NCBI GenBank assembly: GCA_022360335.1
Contig: JAKSCZ010000591.1
Span: 1-11,491 of the forward strand
DNA length: 11,491 nt
DNA from: Pseudomonadota bacterium
GTDB lineage: Bacteria > Pseudomonadota > Gammaproteobacteria > Steroidobacterales > Woeseiaceae
Reading direction: 5' to 3'
The notes beneath the pieces were generated by a model. The model was not told the origin of the DNA, ran no database searches, and saw only the letters and a list, made by a program, of their open reading frames with translations. Below, in pieces: positions 1 to 7,290 of this stretch; the stretch's first letter is position 1, and the number at the start of each line of letters is the position of its first letter. The translations under genes and the position numbers were made by a program.

Positions 1-456
1 GCCGTCCCGCGTGTGTTTCTCCGGCTTGTTGCATTCGCACACGGCCTGGCCCAGGGCGACTTCCAGGCGTTCGCTGCGGGTGATCAGCGTTGCCGTATTG
101 CCGTCCACGTCGGCAAGCAGGTAGTCGGTGCCCGAGCGCCTGAAGATCGGTTCGTAGACCCTGTCGGCCTCACCGGTCGCGAACACGGACCGGACGTCGT
201 CTTCGTCTTCGCCATCCGCATCCACCGGAGCGAGTCTCGGTTGGGGGACGCGCGCCAGGCGCCGGCCTTCGACATCGCGGATGGCGGTGACGCCTTTCTT
301 TCTTGCGGCGAGCAGGTCGCCGGCGTGCAGCACCCGCTGCTTGCCCCGGTCCGTCACGAACGCATGCGTCGACGGCAACCTGAGCAGCAACTCGAGCGCC
401 TCGTCGACCGTGCGAACGTCCTGCGGGAGTACTGCCACATCGATCAGGCCGGCCAT
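1..456 (-). CDS. Unrecognised soluble protein, N-terminal 152 codons (partial, runs off left edge)
   Basis: The reverse strand is open from an ATG whose complement is at 454-456 to the left edge without a stop, so the C-terminus is missing. The start is supported by AGAGAGG about 6 bases upstream and a -10-like TATACT at 493-498. The protein begins MAGLIDVAVLPQDVRTVDEA. Residues about 10-65 (VDEALELLL, then HAFVTD, then GDLLAARKKG) vaguely resemble half of a CBS domain, but this is a pattern impression only. An acidic linker (about 78-90, rich in D and E) follows, then a predicted beta-rich stretch (101-135) and a CxC at 140-142 with a His at 148, which could be the start of a metal-binding site. 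There is no signal peptide or membrane segment. It is transcribed divergently from the sigma/kinase genes, so it need not belong with them. I do not recognise the family. Confidence 0.72.
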   Translation of the reverse strand, partial: MAGLIDVAVLPQDVRTVDEALELLLRLPSTHAFVTDRGKQRVLHAGDLLAARKKGVTAIRDVEGRRLARVPQPRLAPVDADGEDEDDVRSVFATGEADRVYEPIFRRSGTDYLLADVDGNTATLITRSERLEVALGQAVCECNKPEKHTRDG

Positions 457-470
457 GGCGATCCTCTCTG

Positions 471-520
471 GCTGTTGTTCTTCTTACAGGTCAGTATAGT
501 CGAAAATACCCAATAACAGC
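471..520. repeat. Inverted repeat flanking the minus-strand -10 element (possible operator)
   Basis: GCTGTTGTT at 471-479 and AATAACAGC at 512-520 are inverted copies matching at 8 of 9 positions. The midpoint of the pair (495.5) coincides with the middle of the TATACT -10 hexamer on the reverse strand. The arms are about 41 bp apart centre to centre, close to four helical turns. One arm lies upstream of the expected transcript, so a protein-binding operator is more likely than an RNA hairpin. With only one repeat seen, chance is possible. Confidence 0.3.
493..498 (-). promoter_or_regulatory. Putative -10 element for the minus-strand gene
   Basis: Read on the reverse strand the hexamer is TATACT, one mismatch from the sigma-70 consensus TATAAT, in a locally A/T-rich stretch of otherwise GC-rich DNA. 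It sits about 37 bases upstream of the start codon, which would give a leader of about 30 bases. No good -35 box is visible at 16-18 bp (AGCTGT at 17 bp is poor), so an activator may be needed. Confidence 0.42.
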
Positions 521-574
521 TATCGGCGCATCGGGGCACCTCCTGTGGTCGACGGCGGAGTTCGCCCGCGGCAG

Positions 575-583
575 TGCTATGAT
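575..583 (+). promoter_or_regulatory. Putative extended -10 promoter of the sigma/kinase operon
   Basis: The sequence reads TGCTATGAT, that is TGn followed by TATGAT, matching an extended -10 sigma-70 element (TGnTATAAT) with one mismatch in the hexamer. No TTGACA-like box is seen at the usual distance, which extended -10 promoters tolerate. Transcription would begin near 590 and give a leader of about 60 bases before the ATG at 651. This also argues against the in-frame ATG at 579, which lies inside the element. Confidence 0.4.
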
Positions 584-635
584 CGACCGGGTCGTTTCGA
601 TCTCAGCCCCAGTGTCGCGTGGCCTGGCCGTCGCC

Positions 636-643
636 GGAAAGGA
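636..643 (+). promoter_or_regulatory. Ribosome binding site fixing the sigma factor start
   Basis: GGAAAGGA lies 7 bases before the ATG at 651. The alternative upstream in-frame ATG at 579 has no comparable site, so the start at 651 is preferred. Confidence 0.6.
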
Positions 644-650
644 CAACCCG

Positions 651-1217
651 ATGGAGAGCAGTGCGAAGCCGTTGACTACCTTGCTGGCGCGAGCGGCGGA
701 AGGCGACCGCGACGCGAACGACGACCTGTTCGCCTCCATCTACCCCACGTTGAGGAAACTCGCGCGCCGTCAGCTGGGCGCTCACCGGCGCGGCACGCTG
801 TGCACGACGGAACTCGTCAACGAAGCCTCCTTGCGGCTGTTCGGAATCGATCAACTGGAAAAGCTCGAGAACCGCAGTCACCTGGTTGCGACGGCGGCCA
901 GGGCGATGCGGCACGTGCTCGTCGACCATGCGCGCAGGAAACGATCCGCGAAACGCGGCGGCGAATGGCAACGCCTCGACATCGACGAAAGCGAGTTGTC
1001 GGTCGAGCGGCTCTCGGAACAGGTGCTGGCGCTCGACGAGGCGCTGACGCGGCTCAGGGACTTTGACGAACGCGGCCACCAGGTCGTCGAACTGAAGTTC
1101 TTCGGTGGATGCACGATCGACGAGATCGCCGAGATGCTCGACGTCTCCGACAGTACCGTCAAGATCGCATGGCGCAAGGCACGCGCCTACCTGCACTCGG
1201 AAATCGCGTCACGATGA
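651..1217 (+). CDS. ECF-like RNA polymerase sigma factor (TIGR02999/PF07638 type) with altered region 2.2
   Basis: This 188-aa protein should direct RNA polymerase to a small set of promoters. Residues about 8-100 form the sigma-2 domain (LLARAAEGDRDANDDLF, then YPTLRKLARRQL, then ELVNEASLRLFG, then ARAMRHVLVDHARRKRSAKR). Residues about 122-183 form sigma-4, with a helix-turn-helix at 152-181 (TIDEIAEMLDVSDSTVKIAWRKA). Where ordinary ECF factors have the acidic DAED motif just before LVQE, this one has C51-T52-T53-E54 before LVNE, as expected for the subgroup associated with Ser/Thr kinases. The start at 651 is set by the ribosome binding site at 636-643. The stop overlaps the kinase start by four bases (ATGA), so the two are probably co-translated. 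No anti-sigma gene is seen next to it; the adjacent kinase probably takes that regulatory role. The family call is firm; regulation by phosphorylation is inferred from EcfP/PknT and EcfK/PknS. Confidence 0.92.
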   Translation: MESSAKPLTTLLARAAEGDRDANDDLFASIYPTLRKLARRQLGAHRRGTLCTTELVNEASLRLFGIDQLEKLENRSHLVATAARAMRHVLVDHARRKRSAKRGGEWQRLDIDESELSVERLSEQVLALDEALTRLRDFDERGHQVVELKFFGGCTIDEIAEMLDVSDSTVKIAWRKARAYLHSEIASR

Positions 1218-4048
1218 GCGCCGACCTCGACCGGCGGGCGATGGAACTCTTCGAGCAGGCGCTCGAGCTCGACGGCGATGCCCGGGAGCGCTGGCTCGAC
1301 GCGTCCTGCGAGGACCCGAAACTGAGGCGCCGCGTCGAGACGATGCTGCGCGCCGACTCCGATGCGGATGCGTCCGGCCTGCTCGACCGGGACGCGGACG
1401 ATCACCTGAGCCGCCTGAGCAGCGGCTCGCGCAGCCGCACGCCCGGGCGGATCGGGCCGTACAAAGTGGTCGAGCGCCTCGGGCAAGGCGGTATGGCAAC
1501 CGTATACCGCGGCGACCGGGCCAGCGGCGATTTCGATCAGACCGTCGCGCTGAAGGTGATCCGGCCGTCGCGCCGTGCCGAACACTGGGAAGCGCGGTTT
1601 CTCACCGAGCGGCAGATACTGGCGTCGCTCAAACATCCGAACATCGCGCAACTGCTGGACGGCGGACTGACCGACGACGGCGACCCGTATTTCGCGATGG
1701 AGTTCGTCAACGGCGAGCCGATCACGGAGTATTGCGACAACAACAGACTCGACGTTCGCTCACGCATCGTCATCCTGCTGTCGGTGTGCGATGCGGTCAG
1801 CTACGCGCACCGCAAGCTGGTCGTGCACCGCGACCTGAAGCCGAACAACATCCTCGTCGACGACAACGAGCGTACCAAGCTGCTCGACTTCGGCATCGCG
1901 AAGCTTCTGACGGACGAGGATACGAGCCGCACCAAGACGACGTTGCGCGCCCTGACTCCCGACTACGCGGCGCCCGAGCAGTTCGCGGGCGGCGACGTGA
2001 CCACCGCCGTGGACGTGTACGCGCTGGGCGGGCTTCTCTACGAGCTGTTGTCGGGCCGGCGGCCTTTTGCCGATGCCGGCAGTTCCGCACTCGACATCGA
2101 GCGCAACATTCGCGAGCGCGGCGCACCGACGTTTGCGCGTCTCGGCGCGGCGATCCCGGACCAGGAACGTGACGCCATCGCCGGGAACCGCGACGTCGGC
2201 TGGCGCCGGCTGCAGCGCACGATTCGCGGCGACCTCGAGAACATTGCGCTGAAGGCGCTGCGCGCCGAGCCCGAGCGGCGTTATGCGTCGGTGGAAGGCT
2301 TCGCCGCCGACCTGCGCCGCTATCTCGACGGCCTGCCCGTCCATGCGCGCGCCGACACGGTCCGGTATCGCATGACGAAGTTCGCCGGCCGCCATTCCGT
2401 CGGCCTGCCGCTGAGCATAGTCGCCGTGCTCGGCCTCGTGTTCAGCACCGGCGTCGCGATTCGCCACGCCGGGGAGGCGCGCATCGAAGCCGCAAGAGCC
2501 AACGAGACGCGCGATTTCGTGACGAGCCTGTTCGAATTCGCCGCACCCGACAAGAGCCTCGGCGACCGCCTGACCGCGCGGCAATTGCTCGACCTCGGCG
2601 CGCAACGCGTCGACGAGGAGCTTGCAGGTCAACCGCAACTGCGGGCGGAAATGCTGCTGCTGCTCGCAACGACTTACGGCCAGCTCGGGCTCTATGACAC
2701 GGCCCTGCCGCTCGCCGAGCGGGCATCGGCATTCTACGAATCGACCGATGACTCTGCGTCTTACGTGGACGCCCTGACGGCGCAGGCCCGCCTTCGGCGC
2801 CTCAACGGCGAATTCGCCGCTGCCGACCGGCTGCTCGACGAAGCCGAAAGCCTGATCGCGGCGGCCGACGCCGCCGGCCGGTCGGCGCTGCTGATCGAAC
2901 GCGGCGAGAACTTTCGCGAACAGGCGCAGTTCGATGCCGCCGCGGCCGCGTTCGAGGAAGCGCTGGCGATCGACCGGCAGAGGGACGCTCCGGCGCCGGA
3001 GATCGCGCGTGACCTGTACCGGCTGGGCACGCTGCGGTTCAGCGCCGGCGACAGCGAACAGGCACTCGACTTGCTGCGCGACGCGTCCGCGCGGCTTGCC
3101 GAAGCCGGCGCGACGCACACGACCCGGTATGCGTCGATTCAGCACGACGTCGGGGTCATGCTGATCCAACGCGGCGAGCTCGACGCGGCCAGGACCGTGC
3201 TCGAGGAAGTGCGCGATGCGCGCACGACCCTGCTCGGCGACGCGCACCCGGACCTCGCCACCACACTCAAGGAGCTGGCCGGCATCGCCAGGCAGCAGAA
3301 CGCCAGCGAGGACGCCGAACGCCTGTACCTCGCCGCACTCGACATCAACGAGGCGATGCTGGGCCCCAGCCACCCGGAGACGGCCAACAATCTCAATTCG
3401 CTGGCCGTTTTCTATCGCGGCCTCGGCGACAACGAACGCGCCCTCGAATTCGGGCTGCGCGCACTCGACGGCGCCACGGGGGCGTACGGCGGCAGTCATC
3501 CGACCGTCGGCTTGATGACGGTCAACGTGGGTTCGATGCAGCGCATGCTCGGCGACCTCGACGCGGCCATCGCATCGGTCGAAAAGGGCCTCGGGATACT
3601 CGTCGGCGCACTGGGCGAAGAGCATCACCTTGCCGGCGTTGCCTACAACGCACTCGCCGGAGTGCAGCACGATATCGGCGACGACGCGCCTGCCGAGGCG
3701 AACTACCGCCGCGCACTCGGCATCTTCGAGGCCACGGCCGGCGCCAATCATCCGCACACGATCAGCATCATCAACGGCCTGGCAACGCTGCTGCTCGCCA
3801 GAGGCGAACTCGACGAGGCCGAAGCGCTGTTCGAGCGCGCCGCGGAGACGGCGACCGCCGTTCTTCCGGAGAATCACCCCAGTACCGCCATCGTGCAACT
3901 CGGGCTCGCCCGTACGATCGCCTTGCGCGGCGACTGCGCCCGCGCCGGCAATCTGGCCGACCGTTACGGGCGCGTGCTCGAGGCGGCCGGCCAGTCCGAC
4001 CGGCCCGACGTGACCGAAACGCGACGGGCGATCGCCGGCTGCCGCTAG
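1214..4048 (+). CDS. Membrane Ser/Thr protein kinase with C-terminal TPR array
   Basis: The 944-aa protein has an intact Hanks-type kinase domain at about residues 83-371. It contains the glycine loop LGQGGMATVYRG (89-100), catalytic Lys in VALK (114), helix-C Glu (132), HRDLKPNN (205-212, catalytic Asp 207), DFG (225-227) and APE (253-255), so it should be active. A hydrophobic segment at about 396-416 is a single transmembrane helix, which puts the kinase in the cytoplasm and the C-terminal half outside it. Residues about 477-944 are TPR repeats; several have the kinesin-light-chain-like spacing with a Gly-x-x-His-Pro type boundary (for example LGDAHP, LGPSHP, YGGSHP, AGANHP, LPENHP). The ATG at 1214 overlaps the sigma factor stop, and GGAAA at 1199-1203 is a modest ribosome binding site; the frame is open further upstream but lacks support. 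Likely partner: the adjacent sigma factor. The signal sensed is unknown. Confidence 0.93.
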   Translation: MSADLDRRAMELFEQALELDGDARERWLDASCEDPKLRRRVETMLRADSDADASGLLDRDADDHLSRLSSGSRSRTPGRIGPYKVVERLGQGGMATVYRGDRASGDFDQTVALKVIRPSRRAEHWEARFLTERQILASLKHPNIAQLLDGGLTDDGDPYFAMEFVNGEPITEYCDNNRLDVRSRIVILLSVCDAVSYAHRKLVVHRDLKPNNILVDDNERTKLLDFGIAKLLTDEDTSRTKTTLRALTPDYAAPEQFAGGDVTTAVDVYALGGLLYELLSGRRPFADAGSSALDIERNIRERGAPTFARLGAAIPDQERDAIAGNRDVGWRRLQRTIRGDLENIALKALRAEPERRYASVEGFAADLRRYLDGLPVHARADTVRYRMTKFAGRHSVGLPLSIVAVLGLVFSTGVAIRHAGEARIEAARANETRDFVTSLFEFAAPDKSLGDRLTARQLLDLGAQRVDEELAGQPQLRAEMLLLLATTYGQLGLYDTALPLAERASAFYESTDDSASYVDALTAQARLRRLNGEFAAADRLLDEAESLIAAADAAGRSALLIERGENFREQAQFDAAAAAFEEALAIDRQRDAPAPEIARDLYRLGTLRFSAGDSEQALDLLRDASARLAEAGATHTTRYASIQHDVGVMLIQRGELDAARTVLEEVRDARTTLLGDAHPDLATTLKELAGIARQQNASEDAERLYLAALDINEAMLGPSHPETANNLNSLAVFYRGLGDNERALEFGLRALDGATGAYGGSHPTVGLMTVNVGSMQRMLGDLDAAIASVEKGLGILVGALGEEHHLAGVAYNALAGVQHDIGDDAPAEANYRRALGIFEATAGANHPHTISIINGLATLLLARGELDEAEALFERAAETATAVLPENHPSTAIVQLGLARTIALRGDCARAGNLADRYGRVLEAAGQSDRPDVTETRRAIAGCR
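2399..2461 (+). other. Transmembrane helix of the kinase
   Basis: Residues 396-416 (VGLPLSIVAVLGLVFSTGVA and on) are uncharged and hydrophobic. They are preceded by a basic stretch (RYRMTKFAGRH), which by the positive-inside rule places the kinase domain in the cytoplasm and the TPR half on the far side. Confidence 0.8.
2642..4030 (+). repeat. Tandem TPR repeats in the kinase (protein-level)
   Basis: Helix-pair repeats run from about residue 477 almost to the C-terminus, roughly ten units. The first half has irregular spacing; the second half keeps close to a 42-residue period, with six related His-containing boundaries (LGDAHP, LGPSHP, YGGSHP, LGEEHH, AGANHP, LPENHP). Such arrays usually bind peptides or proteins. 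The exact number of units needs a profile search. Confidence 0.8.
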
Positions 4049-4153
4049 GGCCTGTCAACACCACGGGAATCACGCTGCCGACTACCCGATTCGCCGGCCG
4101 TTTGCGTACTAACTGATAACGACAACCGGAATCGAGCGATCGTGGGGATTACG
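4049..4153 (+). promoter_or_regulatory. Intergenic gap between kinase and envelope module, possible promoter
   Basis: This is the longest non-coding gap inside the + strand gene series. An A/T-rich patch at 4107-4120 (TACTAACTGATAAC) could hold a -10 element, but no convincing -35 box accompanies it. GGAATC occurs twice (4066-4071 and 4128-4133) and GGAA-type -35 boxes are used by some ECF factors, but no matching -10 is recognised. I see no hairpin followed by a T-run that would end the kinase transcript, so read-through is possible. Confidence 0.3.
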
Positions 4154-7100
4154 ATGAGAAACGCCTTCGGACGCCGACGCCCGTATGCGACGCTGGCCGC
4201 GTGCCTCGTATGCCTCGCATGCGTAACGGTCTCCGCCTGCTCCGACGACCCGCCCGACGCGGTGGAAGCCGGGGCCGATGACTATCCGGCGCCATACGCG
4301 CAGGGCACGGCGTCATCCGTCAACGTCAACGACCCGGACGTCAATGCATTTCGCGAGGCGTTCGCCGAGGGCGATCTGGATGCGATGCAGGACGTCTGGG
4401 CCGGCATGAACGAGGCCCGGCAACTGCGCAGCATGGATGCGGTGCTCGGGACCTACGTCCGGCTGACGATGCAGGATCCCGAGGCCCGTGAGCGACTGCA
4501 GCCCGCGATCGACTGGCTCAACGGCATCGACAGGTCCGCACTCGAGGACGCCGCCTACGGGCCCGAGGAAGAGGAAAACGACTACGCGGCCCGGGAAAGC
4601 GGTGAGCAGCAACGGCGGCCGGACGCCGGCGAGCCGGAGCTGCCCGACGAACTCGGCCACGTACGCGGCGTGGTCGTCGACTCCGTCAGCGGCGAGCCGC
4701 TTGCCGGCGTGACCGTCGCCGCGAGTTTCGAGCGGATTCTCTACTACTCGCTGGTCGGCGGGACGGAGCGCTGGGAGACGGTTACCGCCGGCGACGGCAG
4801 CTTCGAAATCCGGGACATACCGGCCGGCGAGGCCGGGCTGCTGGCTCACCGGCTCCCCGAATACAACATGATCACTCACGAGTTCACGGTCGTCGTGGAC
4901 CGGACCGCGAACGAGACCGTCGAACTGCCGGCGCTGCAGAAAGTGAAGCTGGACCTGCCCACCTTCCTCGCCGGTACCGTGACGGACGGTGTGACCGGCG
5001 AACCCGTCGCACGCGTCCATGTCAGTCCCGGGCCCGGGTTGTCCGGCACCTTCACCGATGCGGACGGCCGCTACCTGATTCGCAGTATCCCCGAAGGCGA
5101 GCTCGATGTCGTCGCGCGCCACGAGTACTACCACGAAGCGACCGGCACGATCGTGGCCGAAGGGCCGGGCCGCAACATGCTCGACATCGCGATCGACCCG
5201 ATCACGACCGGGACTGTCGCCGGTACCGCCATCGACGGCGCGACCGGGCAACCCATCGCGAATGCGACGATCGTCGTCGCCGGCCAGACCGTGACCACCG
5301 ACGACGAGGGCAGGTTCCGGATCGCCGAGATCGAGTCCGGCGGCGTCTCGGTGCAGGCCGGCGGCGAGGGATACCGATCGGCGGAATCCGAAGTGATGCT
5401 CGAAGCGCGCGCGACGGCCGAGACCGTGCTCGAACTGGACCCGATCACCGAAGGCACGGTCGCCGGCACCGTCGTCAACGCAACCACGGGCGAAGCGGTA
5501 CCGGGTGCCGCGATTCGCATCGCCGCCTTCGACGCCGTGACCGATGAACAGGGCCGCTTCGAGATCGCCGACGTCAACCGGGGCGATGCCGGCATCACGG
5601 TACGCAAGGCGGTCTTCGAGACGGCGATGCACACGGTCGAGGTCGTCGCCATGCGATCAGTCGAGGTCGAGATCGCGTTGCAGCCCGTTACCTACGGCGA
5701 TCTCGTCGTGACCGTTACCGACGCGTCGACGGGCAGGCCCATTGCCGACAGCACGGTGCGGCTCACCGCGAGCCTCGGCGGCGAGACCGATGCGCGGGGC
5801 CGCATCCGCTTCGAAAAAGTGCCGGCCGGCGAGGGCCTGTTGTCGGCCTCGCGCCATGCGTACGTCACGGGTGAACGGCCCTACACGCTCGAGCCTGCGA
5901 CCGAACTCGAGCAGGCGATCGCGCTCGCTCCGGTAACGGTCGGGACCGTAGAGGGCCGGGTCGTCAGCGCCGGCGACCGGCAACCGCTCGCACGAGCGAC
6001 GGTAACGATCGGCGAACGCAGCGCGCGGACGGATGCCGGCGGCCGTTTCCGCATCGAGGACCTCGCGGCCGGCGACGTCAACGTCATCGCGGCCAAGCCC
6101 GTGTTCGAGTCCGCCTCGACCACGACCGTCGTCGTAGCGGCGGAGGCCGTGAGCGTGGAACTCGCGCTCGAGCCGGTCACGTATGGCGCAATCGGCGGCA
6201 TCGTCGTCGATGCGACGACGAGCGAGCCGATCGCCGATGCCGTCGTGACGGTAAAGGGCCGGAACACGAGGACCGATGCGGCCGGCCGCTTCTCGTTCGA
6301 ACGCGTCGATGCCGGTGACGTCATGCTGACCGCCGGCAAGCGCGTGTACGAGCAGGTCGAGGACCGTTTCGAGCTCGAACCCGCCGCGACGCTGGAACGC
6401 CGTATTGCGCTGCCGCCGGTCACCTGGGGCGACGTCGCGGGGCGAGTCGTCGACGCCGATACGGGCGCGCCGCTCGCCGATGTCGCGGTCAGTCTCGGCA
6501 ACAGGAGCGTCCGCACGGATGCACAAGGCCGGTTCGGACCCGAACGTGTCGACGCCGGGCCTCTGAACGTCGCTGCACGCAAGTCAACCTACGTGTCGGG
6601 CGGCGCCAACGTCGACGTTGCGCCGGATGAGACGACCGAAACGATCGTGCGGCTCGAGCCGATCCGAATCGGGACGGTGACCGGCAAAGTCGTCGATGCC
6701 AGGACCGGCGAGTCGGTCAGCGGCGCGCGCGTCACGCTCGGGCGCGCGTCCCAGGAGACCGGCGCCGACGGCAGCTTCCGCTTCGAGGAGGTCGGGACCG
6801 GTCCGGTCGGCGTCGCCGTGCGCCATGCGGACTACGGCGACGGCGCCGCGAGCGGAGATCTCGAAGGCGGCGCAACGCTCGAACTGCTCGTGCGCGTCGA
6901 CCTGCGCCGCGAAGACGTCACCCGGCTCGAGGCCGGACTGGCGTCGGGAGGAACGATCGACCTCTACGGCATTCATTTCGACTCGGGCAAGGACCGGTTC
7001 AGGCCGTCGTCGCTGGGCACGTTGAACGCGGTACTCGAAGTGATGAAGAGAGCACCCGAACGGCGCTTCACGATTGCCGGCCATACCGACTCGGACGGCA

Positions 7101-7288
7101 GCGACGCATCCAACCAGGACCTCTCGGAACGCCGTGCGCGGACCGTCATCCGGTGGCTCATCGATCGCGGTATCGAAGCGCTCCGCCTGGATGGCGCGGG
7201 ATTCGGCGAATCGAAACCCACTGCGCCGAATGAAACCGAGGCCGGCAAAGCGCTCAACCGGCGCGTGCAACTGAGTTTCGCGGAGTAA
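4154..7288 (+). CDS. Outer-membrane lipoprotein with nine carboxypeptidase-regulatory-like domains and a C-terminal OmpA domain
   Basis: The 1044-aa product starts with a lipoprotein signal peptide (MRNAFGRRR, hydrophobic core, lipobox VSAC). Lipidation is expected at Cys29, and Ser at +2 suggests outer-membrane sorting. Residues 30-167 are acidic and unrecognised. Residues 168-920 are nine tandem beta-sandwich modules of the carboxypeptidase regulatory-like type, each with G-x-V-x-G-x-V near its start and T-D-x-x-G-R-F near the middle. Residues about 935-1044 form an OmpA C-terminal domain (IHFDSGKDRF, GHTDSDGSDASNQDLSERRA, then GFGESKP and NRRVQLSF), including the Asp and Arg expected to bind diaminopimelate in peptidoglycan. 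It probably forms a long rod or adhesive spacer tethered at both the outer membrane and the cell wall. ATG at 4154 is preferred because GGGGA lies 5 bases upstream; an in-frame GTG at 4142 adds only four residues and has a poor ribosome binding site. Confidence 0.9.
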   Translation: MRNAFGRRRPYATLAACLVCLACVTVSACSDDPPDAVEAGADDYPAPYAQGTASSVNVNDPDVNAFREAFAEGDLDAMQDVWAGMNEARQLRSMDAVLGTYVRLTMQDPEARERLQPAIDWLNGIDRSALEDAAYGPEEEENDYAARESGEQQRRPDAGEPELPDELGHVRGVVVDSVSGEPLAGVTVAASFERILYYSLVGGTERWETVTAGDGSFEIRDIPAGEAGLLAHRLPEYNMITHEFTVVVDRTANETVELPALQKVKLDLPTFLAGTVTDGVTGEPVARVHVSPGPGLSGTFTDADGRYLIRSIPEGELDVVARHEYYHEATGTIVAEGPGRNMLDIAIDPITTGTVAGTAIDGATGQPIANATIVVAGQTVTTDDEGRFRIAEIESGGVSVQAGGEGYRSAESEVMLEARATAETVLELDPITEGTVAGTVVNATTGEAVPGAAIRIAAFDAVTDEQGRFEIADVNRGDAGITVRKAVFETAMHTVEVVAMRSVEVEIALQPVTYGDLVVTVTDASTGRPIADSTVRLTASLGGETDARGRIRFEKVPAGEGLLSASRHAYVTGERPYTLEPATELEQAIALAPVTVGTVEGRVVSAGDRQPLARATVTIGERSARTDAGGRFRIEDLAAGDVNVIAAKPVFESASTTTVVVAAEAVSVELALEPVTYGAIGGIVVDATTSEPIADAVVTVKGRNTRTDAAGRFSFERVDAGDVMLTAGKRVYEQVEDRFELEPAATLERRIALPPVTWGDVAGRVVDADTGAPLADVAVSLGNRSVRTDAQGRFGPERVDAGPLNVAARKSTYVSGGANVDVAPDETTETIVRLEPIRIGTVTGKVVDARTGESVSGARVTLGRASQETGADGSFRFEEVGTGPVGVAVRHADYGDGAASGDLEGGATLELLVRVDLRREDVTRLEAGLASGGTIDLYGIHFDSGKDRFRPSSLGTLNAVLEVMKRAPERRFTIAGHTDSDGSDASNQDLSERRARTVIRWLIDRGIEALRLDGAGFGESKPTAPNETEAGKALNRRVQLSFAE
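4655..6913 (+). repeat. Nine tandem carboxypeptidase-regulatory-like modules (protein-level)
   Basis: Module starts, aligned on the G-x-V-x-G motif, fall at 4655, 4961, 5210, 5453, 5696, 5942, 6185, 6428 and 6671. Lengths are 102, 83, 81, 81, 82, 81, 81, 81 and 81 residues. Each ends in a version of L-x-P-[IV]-T-x just before the next GTV/GDV start. The modules have diverged at the DNA level; conserved patches include TGEP-like turns, TDAxGRF and the closing EPVTY or DPITE type segment. The first module carries an insertion of about 20 residues. Confidence 0.88.
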
Positions 7289-7290
7289 GC

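Noticed and set aside
579..650. Upstream in-frame ATG for the sigma factor
   Set aside because: It lies within a putative extended -10 promoter, has no ribosome binding site, and the added 24 residues do not look like part of the family. The start at 651 has a clear GGAAAGGA.
1760..3898. A 712-codon open frame on the minus strand inside the kinase gene
   Set aside because: It is antisense to a gene with complete kinase motifs and TPRs. Long antisense frames are common in GC-rich DNA, and its protein is low-complexity, Arg/Val/Gly-rich, with no recognisable domain.
4066..4133. Two GGAATC hexamers as ECF sigma -35 boxes controlling the lipoprotein gene
   Set aside because: No shared -10 partner is visible at 16-17 bp, the motif is not found upstream of the sigma gene itself, and the hexamer also occurs inside coding sequence, so chance explains it.
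4313..5632. A 439-codon open frame on the minus strand inside the lipoprotein gene
   Set aside because: It is antisense to the repeat modules; its repetitive, Asp/Gly/Arg-rich protein simply mirrors the repeats on the coding strand.
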